NCBI RefSeq assembly: GCF_000255295.1
Contig: NC_017030.1
Span: 9,026,328-9,090,327 of the forward strand
Reading direction: 5' to 3'
DNA length: 64,000 nt
Origin: Corallococcus coralloides DSM 2259
Lineage (GTDB): Bacteria; Myxococcota; Myxococcia; Myxococcales; Myxococcaceae
Below are positions 17,302 to 26,189 of this stretch, in pieces. Below the pieces are notes generated by a model. The model saw only the letters and a program-made list of their open reading frames with translations, had not been told where the DNA came from and did not search any database. The position numbers were made by a program, and so were the translations under genes. The first letter of the stretch is position 1, and each line of letters starts with the position of its first letter.

Positions 17302-18069
17302 TCAGAACCGCATGGCCTCCACGGCGGCCACCATCTTGCCGACGTCGTAGGCGTAGAAGCCGGCCGAGTTCAGGTTGTTGAACTCACCGATGAACAGCTC
17401 GCCTTCGTGCATGAAGACGTCCAGCGCGTAGGCGCGGTCCGGTCCCCAGGTCTCCGCCATGCGCTGCGCGAAGGCCTGGACCTCCGGCTCCACCTGGGAC
17501 GAGGCCACCACGCGATCCCCCAGCTTGTAGAGCGAGCCGGTGATGACCCGGCCGTCCACGACGACCATGCGGTACTCGCGCTGGATGTGCCTGGGCGCGC
17601 TGACGGCCACCGGCGTGTCGGCGGTGACCGTCGCGTACGTGTCGAGCTTCAGGACCTGCTCGCGCCAGTGGGCGAACGCGTCCCAGGACGTGAGCATGCC
17701 GGAGAAGGCCTTGTCGTCCAGGCAGGGGCGGATGAAGAAGGGCCCCGGCTGCACAGGCACGTCCGCGAACCGGTGCACGGTGGCCTCGGCGTTCAGCAGG
17801 TGCGGGCCCAGGTGCCGCCGCCAGACGCGGAAGTCGAACTGGTCGTTGATGAAGGCGCCGGGGGTCCAGCCCTGCTCGCACGCGTAGCGGGTCAGGGAGA
17901 GCGAGCCCATCACGATGACGGGGCCGGACGGACGCACCTCGGGCTCGATGCCGCCTCCGAACGGGATGACCTTGACCAGGGTGTGCGGGATGGAGCCGTG
18001 CGCCAGGACATCCATCAACGTGTGGAAGCCCTGCTCGTTGAAGAGGTTGTTCTGGACGACCCAGTGCAT
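17302..18069 (-). CDS. ATP-grasp domain protein (DUF4343-like)
   Basis: A 255-residue protein of the small ATP-grasp group. Substrate/ATP-binding strands are seen in HIQREYRMVVVDGRVITGSL and the C-terminal metal-binding segment is AYALDVFMHEGELFIGEFN, with the Asp, Glu and Asn expected to bind magnesium; FFIRPCLDDKAFSG supplies an upstream loop. ATP-grasp enzymes join a carboxylate to an amine or thiol through an acyl-phosphate; the partner molecules are not evident. It lies upstream of no clear partner gene; the polyketide operon terminus is 64 bases further in. Confidence 0.8.
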   Translation of the reverse strand: MHWVVQNNLFNEQGFHTLMDVLAHGSIPHTLVKVIPFGGGIEPEVRPSGPVIVMGSLSLTRYACEQGWTPGAFINDQFDFRVWRRHLGPHLLNAEATVHRFADVPVQPGPFFIRPCLDDKAFSGMLTSWDAFAHWREQVLKLDTYATVTADTPVAVSAPRHIQREYRMVVVDGRVITGSLYKLGDRVVASSQVEPEVQAFAQRMAETWGPDRAYALDVFMHEGELFIGEFNNLNSAGFYAYDVGKMVAAVEAMRF

Positions 18070-18133
18070 GCGCGGCTCCGTGGACGATGGCCGCCGCGCG
18101 GACGTGGGAGCACGGAAGGGACTGACAGGCGGT

Positions 18134-19231
18134 TCACGTCACCACGGCGGCGAGGATGCGCTCGAAGAGCCAGGGAGCGCGGCCCAGCAGGCGCACCACG
18201 GGCCTGCGCAGGCGCGGGCGGCGCGCGAGCATCAACAGGCCGTGCGTGGTCCAGGCGTACTTGCGGAACACCTGCTGGAAGGTGCGCTCGTAGGGCAGCA
18301 GCGTGTCGTGGCCCGCGCCCTTCGCCAGGGCGTCCGGGAGCAGCGCGCCCAGGGACTCCGCGCAGGCGAAGGCGAGCGTGAGTCCTTCGCCGGTCAGCGC
18401 GTCCACGTAGCCGGCGGCATCACCGACGAGGGCGAAGCGATCCGCGACGCGCGTGCGGGCCACACGGGCCAGGGGGCCGGCGCCGCGGGGTTGGGAGTCC
18501 GGCTCCGCGCCGGTGAGCTTCTCCGCCAGCCGGGGGAAGCGCTCCAGCATCGAGTCGAAACCCACGCGGCCCGGCACCGTGCCGTCCTCCCACAGGAACG
18601 CGATGCCCACGCGCTCCGCTCCGGCGGGCGTCACGTAGGCCTCGACGCCGGAGGCGAAGTGCACCTCCACGTAGGGCGTCCACGGCACGCGCCGGAAGTG
18701 GCGCCGCAGTCCGTAGCGCCGGGGCACGTCCTGTTGCACCTCCAGTCCTTCGGCCTTGCGCAGCGGTGAGTTCAAGCCGTCCGCCGCGACCAGGAAGCGC
18801 GCGGACACGCGGCCTACGGGCGTCTCCAGCGTCACCCCGTCCGGCGTGCGCACGTGCGAGACGACGTGCGTGTGCTCGCGCAGGTCCACGCCTACTTCGC
18901 GCGCACGGGTCGCCAGCGCCTGGGACAGGGCCAGCCTGCGGACTCCCAGTCCACCGGGCGCGGGGAGTTTTCCTTCCGCCGTGCTGCCGTCCTCCTGCAC
19001 GTAGCGGATGCCGACGAAGGGCGAGCTGTCGCTCCGGTCCAGGTGCGCGAGCGCGCCCAGCCGTTCCAGCGCCGCGAGGCCGGAGGGCATCAGGCCCTCG
19101 CCGCACGCCTTGTCCACGGGCGTGGATGCACGCTCCACCACCACCGTGTCCAGCCCACGCCGTGCCGCCGTGATGGCCACCGCGAGCCCCGCCGGACCTC
19201 CGCCCACCACGACCACGTCGTGCTGCTTCAC
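18134..19231 (-). CDS. FAD-dependent oxidoreductase of the type III PKS operon
   Basis: A 365-residue flavoprotein of the geranylgeranyl-reductase/PHBH superfamily. The FAD-binding GxGxxG is at the N-terminus (VVVVGGGPAGLAVAITAARR), the PHBH-type GD motif is FALVGDAAGYVDALTGEG, and an Arg-rich segment sits mid-protein (LGVRRLALSQALATR). It is the last gene of the operon and is separated from the ligase gene by 111 bases. By analogy with srsC of Streptomyces, it would hydroxylate or oxidise the alkylresorcinol-type product to a quinone; the Myxococcus homologue would be ftpE if the order I recall is right. Confidence 0.82.
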   Translation of the reverse strand: MKQHDVVVVGGGPAGLAVAITAARRGLDTVVVERASTPVDKACGEGLMPSGLAALERLGALAHLDRSDSSPFVGIRYVQEDGSTAEGKLPAPGGLGVRRLALSQALATRAREVGVDLREHTHVVSHVRTPDGVTLETPVGRVSARFLVAADGLNSPLRKAEGLEVQQDVPRRYGLRRHFRRVPWTPYVEVHFASGVEAYVTPAGAERVGIAFLWEDGTVPGRVGFDSMLERFPRLAEKLTGAEPDSQPRGAGPLARVARTRVADRFALVGDAAGYVDALTGEGLTLAFACAESLGALLPDALAKGAGHDTLLPYERTFQQVFRKYAWTTHGLLMLARRPRLRRPVVRLLGRAPWLFERILAAVVT

Positions 19232-19342
19232 GTGCTTGGACCTCGTCCGGTCACAGGGCGCGGCGAGCCAGAGCGGGTTCCGCGTGACATCAGCGTACGT
19301 CGTAGCCCGCGCACTGAGCCGGTCACGCGAGCACCGCCATGC

Positions 19343-21100
19343 TCACGAGTCGTGCTCCGCGCGCACCATCGCCAGTGCGCTCTTCGCCATCTCCACCGCG
19401 AGCCCCACCGCGCCCACCTTCTTCGGCGCCGTCAGCTCTCCGGCCAGGTATCGCCGCAGCGCCTCACTCCTTCGCAGCTTGCCGCTGGACGTGCGCGGCA
19501 GCGTCCCCGGCTCCAGCAGTCTCACCGTGTGCGGCTGCACCCCCGTGGCCTCCACCACCGCGGCGCGGATGTCCGCCTCCACCGACGCCACGTCCGCGCC
19601 CCGCTCCGCGCGCTCAGCCAGGATGAGCAACGCCTCGTCCTGGCCGCCCTCGGGCGTGAAGCCCAGCGCCACCGCGCAGCCCGTGCGCACGCCATCCACC
19701 TTGAGCAGCGGATCCTCGAAGGCCTGCGGCGCGTGGTTCGCGCCTCGGATGATGACCAGGTCCTTCGCGCGTCCCGTCAGGTACAGCTCCCCGTCCGCGC
19801 TGAAGCCCAGGTCTCCCGTGTCCAGCCAGCCCTCCTCCACCAGCGCCCGCGACGTCGCCTCCGCGTCCTCGAAGTAGCCGCGCATCACCGACGGCCCCTT
19901 CGCGAACACGCGCCCCACCTGGCGCTCCGGCAACACCGCTCCGTCCTCGCCTCGCACCTGCACCTCGAAGCCCGCCACCGGCGCGCCCACGCTCACCAGC
20001 GTGCGTGCCCCGTCACGCGCCTGCCCTTCACGCGCCAGCACGTCCGGATCCACGCCCAGCTCGCGTGGGCCCCGGCCCGCCGGTGGGAACGTCACCGCCA
20101 GCGACGCCTCCGACAAGCCATACACCGGCCGCAGCGCCCGCGCGGAGAAGCCCCACTTCTCGAACCGCTCCGCGAAGCGGCGCAGCGTGTCCGCGGACAC
20201 CGGCTCCGCGCCGTTGAGCGCGTGCAGCCACCCGGACAGGTCCACGCCCTGCAGGTCCGCGTCCTTCACCCGCTTCAAACACAACCCATAGGCGAAGTTC
20301 GGCGCGGGCGACACGAAGCCCCGGTGCCTCGACAGCGCTCGCAGCCACAGCGCCGGCTTCACCAGGAACGTCTCCGGCGGAATCAGCACCAGGCTGCCCG
20401 GGTAGTACAGCGCAGAGAGCACACAGCCGATGAGCCCCATGTCGTGGTACAGCGGCAACCAGCTCACGCCCACCGGCGTCACGCCCGGAGCCACCGGCAT
20501 CGCCGCCTCCAGCGCCGCCACCTGCGCCACCAGCGCCCCGTGCGTCAGCGCCACCGGCTTCGGCTCCACCGTGGAGCCGGAGGAGAACTGGATGAGCCCC
20601 AGCGCGTCGGGGGACACCTCCACCTCCAGGTCCTCGTCGCCGTGCAGCACCGCGTCCACCGTGTGACAGCCCAGCTTCGGCCGAGCCAGCGCCATGCTCG
20701 GGCCCAGGAGCAGCCGCACGCGCGTGTCCGTCAGCACCACCACCGAGCCCGTCAGCTGGAGCATGCGCGCCGTCGAGCGGTGGTACTCGTCCAGCCGCCC
20801 CAGCCGCACCGGCGGGTACAGCGGCACCGGCACCGCGCCCGCCATCAGCGCGCCGAAGTACGCATCCATGAACGCGGGCGACGTGGGCAACAGCAGCGCC
20901 ACCCGGTCTCCCGGACGCACACCCAGCCTCGCCAGTCCCGCCGCCGCGCGCTTCGCCCTCCGGTAGACCTGGGCCCATGGCAGGGACGTCTCGTGCTCGG
21001 CGGCGTCCACGAACACCAGCCCCAGCGACGTGTGCGACGTCGCCTTCAGCATCGCGTTCACCGTGGCGTGCTTCAGCGCCGGCAGGGGCGGCCCCTTCAC
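19343..21100 (-). CDS. ftpD: fatty acyl-AMP ligase
   Basis: A 585-residue adenylate-forming enzyme of the fatty acyl-AMP ligase (FAAL) type. The AMP-binding P-loop is FSSGSTVEPKPVALTH, followed by WLPLYHDMGLIG, which is characteristic of FAALs rather than acyl-CoA ligases, then YGLSEASLAV and the hinge GRAKDLVIIRGAN. FAALs activate free fatty acids and pass them to a carrier protein instead of CoA. The start is a GTG that overlaps the ACP stop (GTGA), so the two are translationally coupled, as expected for enzyme and carrier. In M. xanthus I recall the equivalent pair FtpD/FtpC feeding acyl groups to the type III synthase. Confidence 0.85.
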   Translation of the reverse strand: MKGPPLPALKHATVNAMLKATSHTSLGLVFVDAAEHETSLPWAQVYRRAKRAAAGLARLGVRPGDRVALLLPTSPAFMDAYFGALMAGAVPVPLYPPVRLGRLDEYHRSTARMLQLTGSVVVLTDTRVRLLLGPSMALARPKLGCHTVDAVLHGDEDLEVEVSPDALGLIQFSSGSTVEPKPVALTHGALVAQVAALEAAMPVAPGVTPVGVSWLPLYHDMGLIGCVLSALYYPGSLVLIPPETFLVKPALWLRALSRHRGFVSPAPNFAYGLCLKRVKDADLQGVDLSGWLHALNGAEPVSADTLRRFAERFEKWGFSARALRPVYGLSEASLAVTFPPAGRGPRELGVDPDVLAREGQARDGARTLVSVGAPVAGFEVQVRGEDGAVLPERQVGRVFAKGPSVMRGYFEDAEATSRALVEEGWLDTGDLGFSADGELYLTGRAKDLVIIRGANHAPQAFEDPLLKVDGVRTGCAVALGFTPEGGQDEALLILAERAERGADVASVEADIRAAVVEATGVQPHTVRLLEPGTLPRTSSGKLRRSEALRRYLAGELTAPKKVGAVGLAVEMAKSALAMVRAEHDS

Positions 21101-21372
21101 GGGTGCGCTCCCACGTCCGGCTTCGCGGCCTCGACCCGCGCCGCCACCAGCCGCGCCAGGTCCTCCACCGTCCGCACGCCCTGCGCGTCCTCCTCCGACA
21201 GCAGCACCCGGAAGCGGTTCTCCAGCCCCACCGCCAGCACCGTCAGCCCCAGGCTGTCCAGCTGCAGGTCCCGGAGCAGGTCGTGCGAGGGCTCCACCGC
21301 GCCCTCGAACTCCAGCTCCTCCCGGACAATGCGGCGGATCTCCGCCACCGCCTCCGTCACGATGTCAGCCAC
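21097..21372 (-). CDS. ftpC: acyl carrier protein
   Basis: A 91-residue carrier protein. The phosphopantetheine site is the Ser in LQLDSLGLTVL, with helices IVREELEF before and DLARLVAARVEA after. GTG 21372 is chosen because a GGAGG sits seven bases before it; the longer open frame upstream is the antisense-like shadow of the methyltransferase gene. It overlaps the methyltransferase gene by eight bases and the ligase gene by four. Expected to carry the fatty acyl starter from the FAAL to the polyketide synthase. Confidence 0.85.
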   Translation of the reverse strand: MADIVTEAVAEIRRIVREELEFEGAVEPSHDLLRDLQLDSLGLTVLAVGLENRFRVLLSEEDAQGVRTVEDLARLVAARVEAAKPDVGAHP

Positions 21373-21940
21373 GGCGAACCTCCGGAATGAAGCGGGGACG
21401 GTGGGCGAAGGCCTCGGAGTACATCGCCCCGAGCGCCGCCTCCTCCGCGCGGATGCGCACATAGAGCAGCGCCGCGTTGCCCACCGTGAACACGACCGCC
21501 GTCACCCACGCCCCGTGGATGAGCGGCACGCAGAACAGCTCCAGCACCACCGCCACGTAGTTCGGATGCCGCAGGAACCGGTACGGCCCGCCCGTCACCG
21601 GCGCCAGCCCCGGCACCACGATGATGCGCGAGTTCCACCGGTCACCCAGCGTCCCGATGGCCCAGTACCGCAGCCCCTGCGCCAGCCCCGCGCCCGCCAG
21701 CGCCGCCCAGCTCCACGCGCCCCAGAAGGGCCGCTGGAGGCCGAACACCTCCGCGACGCACGCGAAGAGGAACAGCGTGTGGAATACGACCATGAACCGG
21801 TAGTGCCCCTGCCCCGTCTCCACTCCGCCCCGCGCGAAGGCCCGCGCCGCGTTGCGCTTGGAGAGCACCAGCTCCAAGAGCCGCTCCGCGATGAGCAGCC
21901 CCATGAAGCCCGCGAACAACGCCTGTGTACCGGTCACCAT
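21365..21940 (-). CDS. ICMT-type membrane methyltransferase
   Basis: A 191-residue membrane protein of the isoprenylcysteine carboxyl methyltransferase / PEMT group. Several hydrophobic segments are visible, and the SAM-binding C-terminal signature is PYRFLRHPNYVAVVLELF, preceded by GDRWNSRIIVVPG. In phenolic-lipid operons (srsB in Streptomyces) this protein O-methylates the alkylresorcinol made by the type III synthase. The ATG overlaps the synthase stop (ATGGTGA), and the stop overlaps the ACP start. Likely equals ftpB in M. xanthus nomenclature, not confirmed. Confidence 0.82.
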   Translation of the reverse strand: MVTGTQALFAGFMGLLIAERLLELVLSKRNAARAFARGGVETGQGHYRFMVVFHTLFLFACVAEVFGLQRPFWGAWSWAALAGAGLAQGLRYWAIGTLGDRWNSRIIVVPGLAPVTGGPYRFLRHPNYVAVVLELFCVPLIHGAWVTAVVFTVGNAALLYVRIRAEEAALGAMYSEAFAHRPRFIPEVRRG

Positions 21941-23031
21941 CGCACCAGCACCATCTCCGCGCAGAAGCCCGGGCCCATGGCCATCACCACGCCCCAGTCG
22001 CCCGGCTTCGCGTCCACCTCCTCCAGCGTCTCCCCCAGCACGAAGAGCACCGACGCGCTGGACAGGTTGCCCACCTGCCGCAGCGACTTCCACGAGCGCT
22101 CCAGCGCACCGGGCTCCAGCTCCAGCGCGGACTCGAAGCCCTCCAGCACCTTGGGGCCACCGGTGTGCGCCACCCAGTGCTTCACGTCCTTGCGGTTCAG
22201 CCCGTGCTCCGCGAGGAAGCCCTCCACGTTGCCCCGGATGTGCTCCTTCACCAACTGCGGCACCTTGGCGGACAGCACCACCTTGAAGCCCGTGTCCACC
22301 ACGTCCCAGCCCATCACCCGCTCGGTGTCCGGGTAGAACACCGACCGCGAGCCCACCACGCGCGGCCCCGTCGAGGCTCCGGAGACCGGGGCCTCCGCGC
22401 CCCGCAGCACCACGCACGCCGCGCCGTCACCGAAGAGGCCGGAGGCGATGATGTTGGGGATGGACAGGTCCTCACGCTGGAGCGTGAGCGAGCACAGCTC
22501 CGTGGCGATGAGCAGCGCCGTCTGCTTCGGGAACGCGCGCAGGTAGTCCGCCGCGCGCGCCAGGCCCGCCGCGCCCGCCACGCAGCCCAGGCCGAAGATG
22601 GGCGTGCGCTTCACGTCCTCGCGCAGCCCCATCCGGTTGACCAGCCGCGCGTCCACGCTGGGCGTGGCGATGCCCGTCACCGTGACGAAGAAGACGTGGT
22701 CCACGTCCTTGGGCGTGAGCCCCGCGCGCGACAGCGCCTCGCGCGCCACCTTCTCCGACAGCTCCGTGGCCACGCGGATCCACGCGTCGTTGCGCTGCTG
22801 GAACGTCGCGAGCGCCGGGTACTCCTCCAGCGGCAGCGCCAGGTGCCGGCCGCCCACCTGCACGTTGCGGTGCAGGTCCTCCAGCCGCTCCAGGTTGTAG
22901 TGCTTCGTCGCCCACAGGTCGCGCAGCGCCGCGATGAGCTGCTCCTGGCTGGCGTAGTGCGGAGGGAGCGCGCGTCCCACCGCGCTCAACGAAGGGGATG
23001 GCGCGGGGTCGTGACGGGTCGTGCTGGGCAT
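21934..23031 (-). CDS. ftpA: type III polyketide synthase
   Basis: A 365-residue chalcone/stilbene-synthase-fold enzyme. The catalytic triad is clear: Cys150 in GLGCVAGAAG, His289 in HWVAHTGGPK and Asn322 in QVGNLSSASVLF. It makes alkylresorcinol, alkylresorcylic acid or alkylpyrone-type products by extending a long-chain starter with malonyl-CoA. First gene of a tightly overlapping operon that provides methylation, an ACP, a fatty acyl-AMP ligase and an oxidase. AGGA lies before the ATG. From memory, M. xanthus FtpA with FtpC/FtpD makes alkylresorcylic acid; the gene symbols here rest on that resemblance in order and content. Confidence 0.88.
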   Translation of the reverse strand: MPSTTRHDPAPSPSLSAVGRALPPHYASQEQLIAALRDLWATKHYNLERLEDLHRNVQVGGRHLALPLEEYPALATFQQRNDAWIRVATELSEKVAREALSRAGLTPKDVDHVFFVTVTGIATPSVDARLVNRMGLREDVKRTPIFGLGCVAGAAGLARAADYLRAFPKQTALLIATELCSLTLQREDLSIPNIIASGLFGDGAACVVLRGAEAPVSGASTGPRVVGSRSVFYPDTERVMGWDVVDTGFKVVLSAKVPQLVKEHIRGNVEGFLAEHGLNRKDVKHWVAHTGGPKVLEGFESALELEPGALERSWKSLRQVGNLSSASVLFVLGETLEEVDAKPGDWGVVMAMGPGFCAEMVLVRW

Positions 23032-23183
23032 GAAGTCCTGGAGGGTCCCACCCGGGGAGCCGAGTCCCCAGGCTTAATCCCCCGCAGGGCCAGATGCGAT
23101 GGACTATCGCTCCACCTGCTCGTCCCTGAACCCCACGGGCTGCCCACACTGTTACACACGCGACGCCCCGGAGCGTCCCTCCC

Positions 23184-23384
23184 TCAGCCGAAGGGGTAGC
23201 CCAGCACGCAGTAGTAGCCGCGGACGTAGATGGTCAGCGCGGCGAACATGTCCGGAGCGAACGTGGTGATGGCCAGGGTGCCGAACATCAGGGCCATCAA
23301 CAACAGGGTGAACTCCGCCGCGGCCTGGCCCCGCGAGCGCGGCCTGCGCAGCCAGCGATAGCTCCTCCACATCCAGCCGTTCAT
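23184..23384 (-). CDS. very small TadE/Flp-like pseudopilin
   Basis: A 66-residue protein with a basic start, then GQAAAEFTLLLMALMFGTLAI, the pattern of TadE-type pseudopilin N-termini (processing before a Glu-containing hydrophobic helix), and almost nothing after it (YVRGYYCVLGYPFG). Its ATG overlaps the stop of the upstream pseudopilin gene (ATGA). Last gene of the pseudopilin set; could be a major Flp-like subunit or a minor one. Confidence 0.7.
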   Translation of the reverse strand: MNGWMWRSYRWLRRPRSRGQAAAEFTLLLMALMFGTLAITTFAPDMFAALTIYVRGYYCVLGYPFG

Positions 23385-24487
23385 TCGTCTTCTTCCTGGG
23401 TCTTGAAGCCGGTGCAGGCATCGTCGGCTTCGTGGAAGTAGCCGCGCTCGCCCTTCTTCACGTACTCGGACTCGGGGAAGCCGGTTTCGCTTGCGCCCTG
23501 GAAGTACGGCCCGCGGCAGCGGTAGGCCCGCATGGGCCAGTTGGCGCCGTAGCCGCTGGACGGGATGAGGCCGCGCTTCATCTGGATCTCCTGGGGCTCG
23601 CAGGAGCCAAGGCACCAGTTCGTGTCATCCAGCCAGTACGCCGCCTCCAGCACGTCACCCGGGGTCATCCGGGTGGCGGTGACGGTGGGAACGCCGGGCT
23701 CCTCCACGTGGCGCAGCCGGATGGAGTCGCGGATGTAGGCCGCGTCGAAGGGAGAGTCGAGCCGCAGCACCTGCAGCGCGTTGCTGATGGCGTTGACGAC
23801 GCCCGAATCGGCGGCGCCCGCGTAGACGATGGGACGCACACGGTCGCGCGTCAGCTGCTCCACCCGGTCGTAGCTCTGGGACGGCCGGTCCCCGTGGCGC
23901 CAGGCCCTCCAGGTGTCGTGGTAGACGTAGAAGTTCTCCCGGAAGACCAGGTCCAGCCGCGAGTCGCCAAAGCCCGTGGTGTAGAGGCCAATCGCCTGGG
24001 GAATGATGTGGTTCACCAGGCGGACCTCCACGTCGACCTGGACCGCGCCGGTTCGGGTGTCCAGCCCCATCCGCCGGGCCAGTTCCTCCGGCGTGCTGCC
24101 CAGGGCCGCGAGCGTCCCTCCCACCGATCCGGATGCACCCGCCGCCGCCGCGATGTCCGCCAGGCCCAGGCGCTTCAAGGGGGCGTCCGCGTCCTGCATC
24201 CTGGCGGAGAGGGTCACCTCGTTGCGGTAGGCGCTTCCCAGCTCGCCATCCTCCGTGGCGCCGTCCAGGTCCTGGAAGCGCCGCAGGGCATCGCCCGTGA
24301 TGCCCGTCAGGTCCGAGCGCGCGATGCGCTCGAAGGCGATGAAGCGCGCCAGCTGCGCGGCCTTGAGGCGCGCGCGCTGGACCTCCCAGAAGTAGTTCAC
24401 CCACAAGAGCAGCGCCACGAAGAGGGGGGCCAGCAGCGCCAGCTCCACCGTGGCGGAGCCCCGCCGGCTCCGGGACCTGGAACGCAT
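23381..24487 (-). CDS. TadE-like minor pseudopilin with large external domain
   Basis: A 368-residue protein from ATG 24487, preceded by GGAAGGGG. N-terminus RRGSATVELALLAPLFVALLLW is a TadE/G pseudopilin helix; the remaining 330 residues are soluble and presumably external, with a Cys pair (WCLGSCEPQ). Fifteen bases separate it from the upstream TadG-like gene. It would be inserted through a tad-type secretion apparatus, which is not encoded in this window. Confidence 0.75.
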   Translation of the reverse strand: MRSRSRSRRGSATVELALLAPLFVALLLWVNYFWEVQRARLKAAQLARFIAFERIARSDLTGITGDALRRFQDLDGATEDGELGSAYRNEVTLSARMQDADAPLKRLGLADIAAAAGASGSVGGTLAALGSTPEELARRMGLDTRTGAVQVDVEVRLVNHIIPQAIGLYTTGFGDSRLDLVFRENFYVYHDTWRAWRHGDRPSQSYDRVEQLTRDRVRPIVYAGAADSGVVNAISNALQVLRLDSPFDAAYIRDSIRLRHVEEPGVPTVTATRMTPGDVLEAAYWLDDTNWCLGSCEPQEIQMKRGLIPSSGYGANWPMRAYRCRGPYFQGASETGFPESEYVKKGERGYFHEADDACTGFKTQEEDE

Positions 24488-24501
24488 CACCCGCCCCTTC
24501 C

Positions 24502-26175
24502 TCAATACGTCACGCCGTTGAACAGCCATTTCGCGTCCCGGTAGGAGGGAATCAGCCACCCCAGGTTCTCCTCGTCCCAGTGCGTCTGCACGGGCGCCAG
24601 GCGCGCGGTCCAGACGGGGTTGAAGAAGTTGGGCTCCTCCTTCCATTCACCCGGCCGGTGGTAGATGGCGCGTCCCACGGACATGGCCATCATTCCGCCG
24701 GAGTACTGCCGGAAGTCCTGGGCGAAGACATCCTGCTTTCCCCCGACGTACTTCCAGGTCATGTCCAGCACGGACTCCTGGATGCCCGCCTCCAGGTTCG
24801 TCGTGCCTTTCGATTCGGCGGTGCCGGAGTTGAAGCGGCCGGTCCCCTGCTTGCGCAGGAAGTGGTTCCGGCTGAGGTTGTCCAGTTGGAAGACCTCCTT
24901 CTGGCTCCCGTCCCCGCCATCGCCGCGCTCCGCGCCCATGTCCTTGCTCAACACCACCATGTTGCAGGGGTAGCCGAAGTGGTTGTGCCAGGGGTCGACG
25001 AAGCTGGTGTCGGAGGTGACGAATGGCGTGATGCCCTGCCATGGATGGTGGGCGGACACCTTCTGGTTGCCATACTCCTGATGGAAGCCATTGCGCGCGT
25101 CCGCCGCGACGCGGAAGTGCAGCTCGAAGACGGTGGACCAGTCGAGGAAGCCCAGGCCGCAGCCGGGGCGCACCTCCATCTTGATGTCATCCGCCGCGAA
25201 GAGCTGGTCGTTGCGGTTGCCCTCGAACTGCTCGGAGAAGCTCTTGATCTGACTGTCGGCGGTCTTCTGGACGCGCAGCTCTCCCACGACGAGGCACAGC
25301 CGCAGGCTCCACTCGCGCCCGATGAGCACCGGGCCCTCACCGGTGGCGGTCCAGTCCCTGCGCACCGCGTTGGCCATGCTGCCCATGAGCAGGCGGTACT
25401 TGGCCATGTCCGCGTCGGACAGCCGGTTGCGGTTGCGATTGAGCAGCCGCCCTCGCGTCTGCATGCCCGTGGGGTCCGGCCCCATGGTGGGGCTGCTGCT
25501 GCGCGGACCGTCGTCCAGCACGTGGGTGAAGTTCTTGGCGTTGGAGTGGTTGATGGTCCCGAGGTCCGCGTACAGCGCGGGCAGCGGCACGTCGCGGAAA
25601 CTGGCATTGCGGGCCATGGAGAACTCCACCTCCGCCCGCGGGTCCGTCACGTGGATGCTCTTGTCGCGTTTCGCGTCGCTGTACAGGTCATACAGCGTGG
25701 CGGACAGCATGCCCTCCTGGGCAATCCAGAGGGCGATGTTCAACTGGGTCAGGACATTCACCAGGGTCGGGACGATCTTCTCCACCGTCTTCACCCAGGC
25801 TTTGATCATCGCGGAGACGGCCGCGAAGACCGGCCCGATGCCCGGGAGGACCTTCAGGAACTTCGCCGCGGCGCCAATGGTCCGGTCCAGGTACACCGCG
25901 TGACTCACGTAGGACATCACCGTGAGCATGGCGTTGTAGTGAACGATCATCGCGCGGTTGGTGTACGCCAGGAAGTTGTACGCGCGGGCCTCCTTCACCG
26001 CGAGCGTGTAGGCCTGCGCGTCCGCCGCGTCCTGGAGCTTCATCTTCTCATACACGCCATGGCCGATGCTGACGGATGACATCACCGCCACGGCCACCAC
26101 CAGCATGCACACGGCCCCCAGCACCAGGGCCTGTCCCCGCTCGTCCCGGCGCATCCGCCTGACCATGCCAAACAT
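24502..26175 (-). CDS. TadG-like pseudopilin
   Basis: A 557-residue protein with the TadG-type N-terminus DERGQALVLGAVCMLVVAVA followed by KMKLQDAADAQAYTLAVKEA, the alternating Ala/Asp segment typical of TadG and related tad pilus proteins. A large extracellular region follows without von Willebrand A motif that I can see, which differs from classical TadG. Preceded by AGGAAAGGGG, 14 bases after the upstream TadE-like gene. Confidence 0.75.
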   Translation of the reverse strand: MFGMVRRMRRDERGQALVLGAVCMLVVAVAVMSSVSIGHGVYEKMKLQDAADAQAYTLAVKEARAYNFLAYTNRAMIVHYNAMLTVMSYVSHAVYLDRTIGAAAKFLKVLPGIGPVFAAVSAMIKAWVKTVEKIVPTLVNVLTQLNIALWIAQEGMLSATLYDLYSDAKRDKSIHVTDPRAEVEFSMARNASFRDVPLPALYADLGTINHSNAKNFTHVLDDGPRSSSPTMGPDPTGMQTRGRLLNRNRNRLSDADMAKYRLLMGSMANAVRRDWTATGEGPVLIGREWSLRLCLVVGELRVQKTADSQIKSFSEQFEGNRNDQLFAADDIKMEVRPGCGLGFLDWSTVFELHFRVAADARNGFHQEYGNQKVSAHHPWQGITPFVTSDTSFVDPWHNHFGYPCNMVVLSKDMGAERGDGGDGSQKEVFQLDNLSRNHFLRKQGTGRFNSGTAESKGTTNLEAGIQESVLDMTWKYVGGKQDVFAQDFRQYSGGMMAMSVGRAIYHRPGEWKEEPNFFNPVWTARLAPVQTHWDEENLGWLIPSYRDAKWLFNGVTY

Positions 26176-26189
26176 CCGGTGCCCCTTTC

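Noticed and set aside
18854..22336. 1160-residue plus-strand frame across the polyketide operon
   Set aside because: Antisense shadow rich in His, Arg and Pro; the minus-strand genes have clear catalytic motifs and overlaps.
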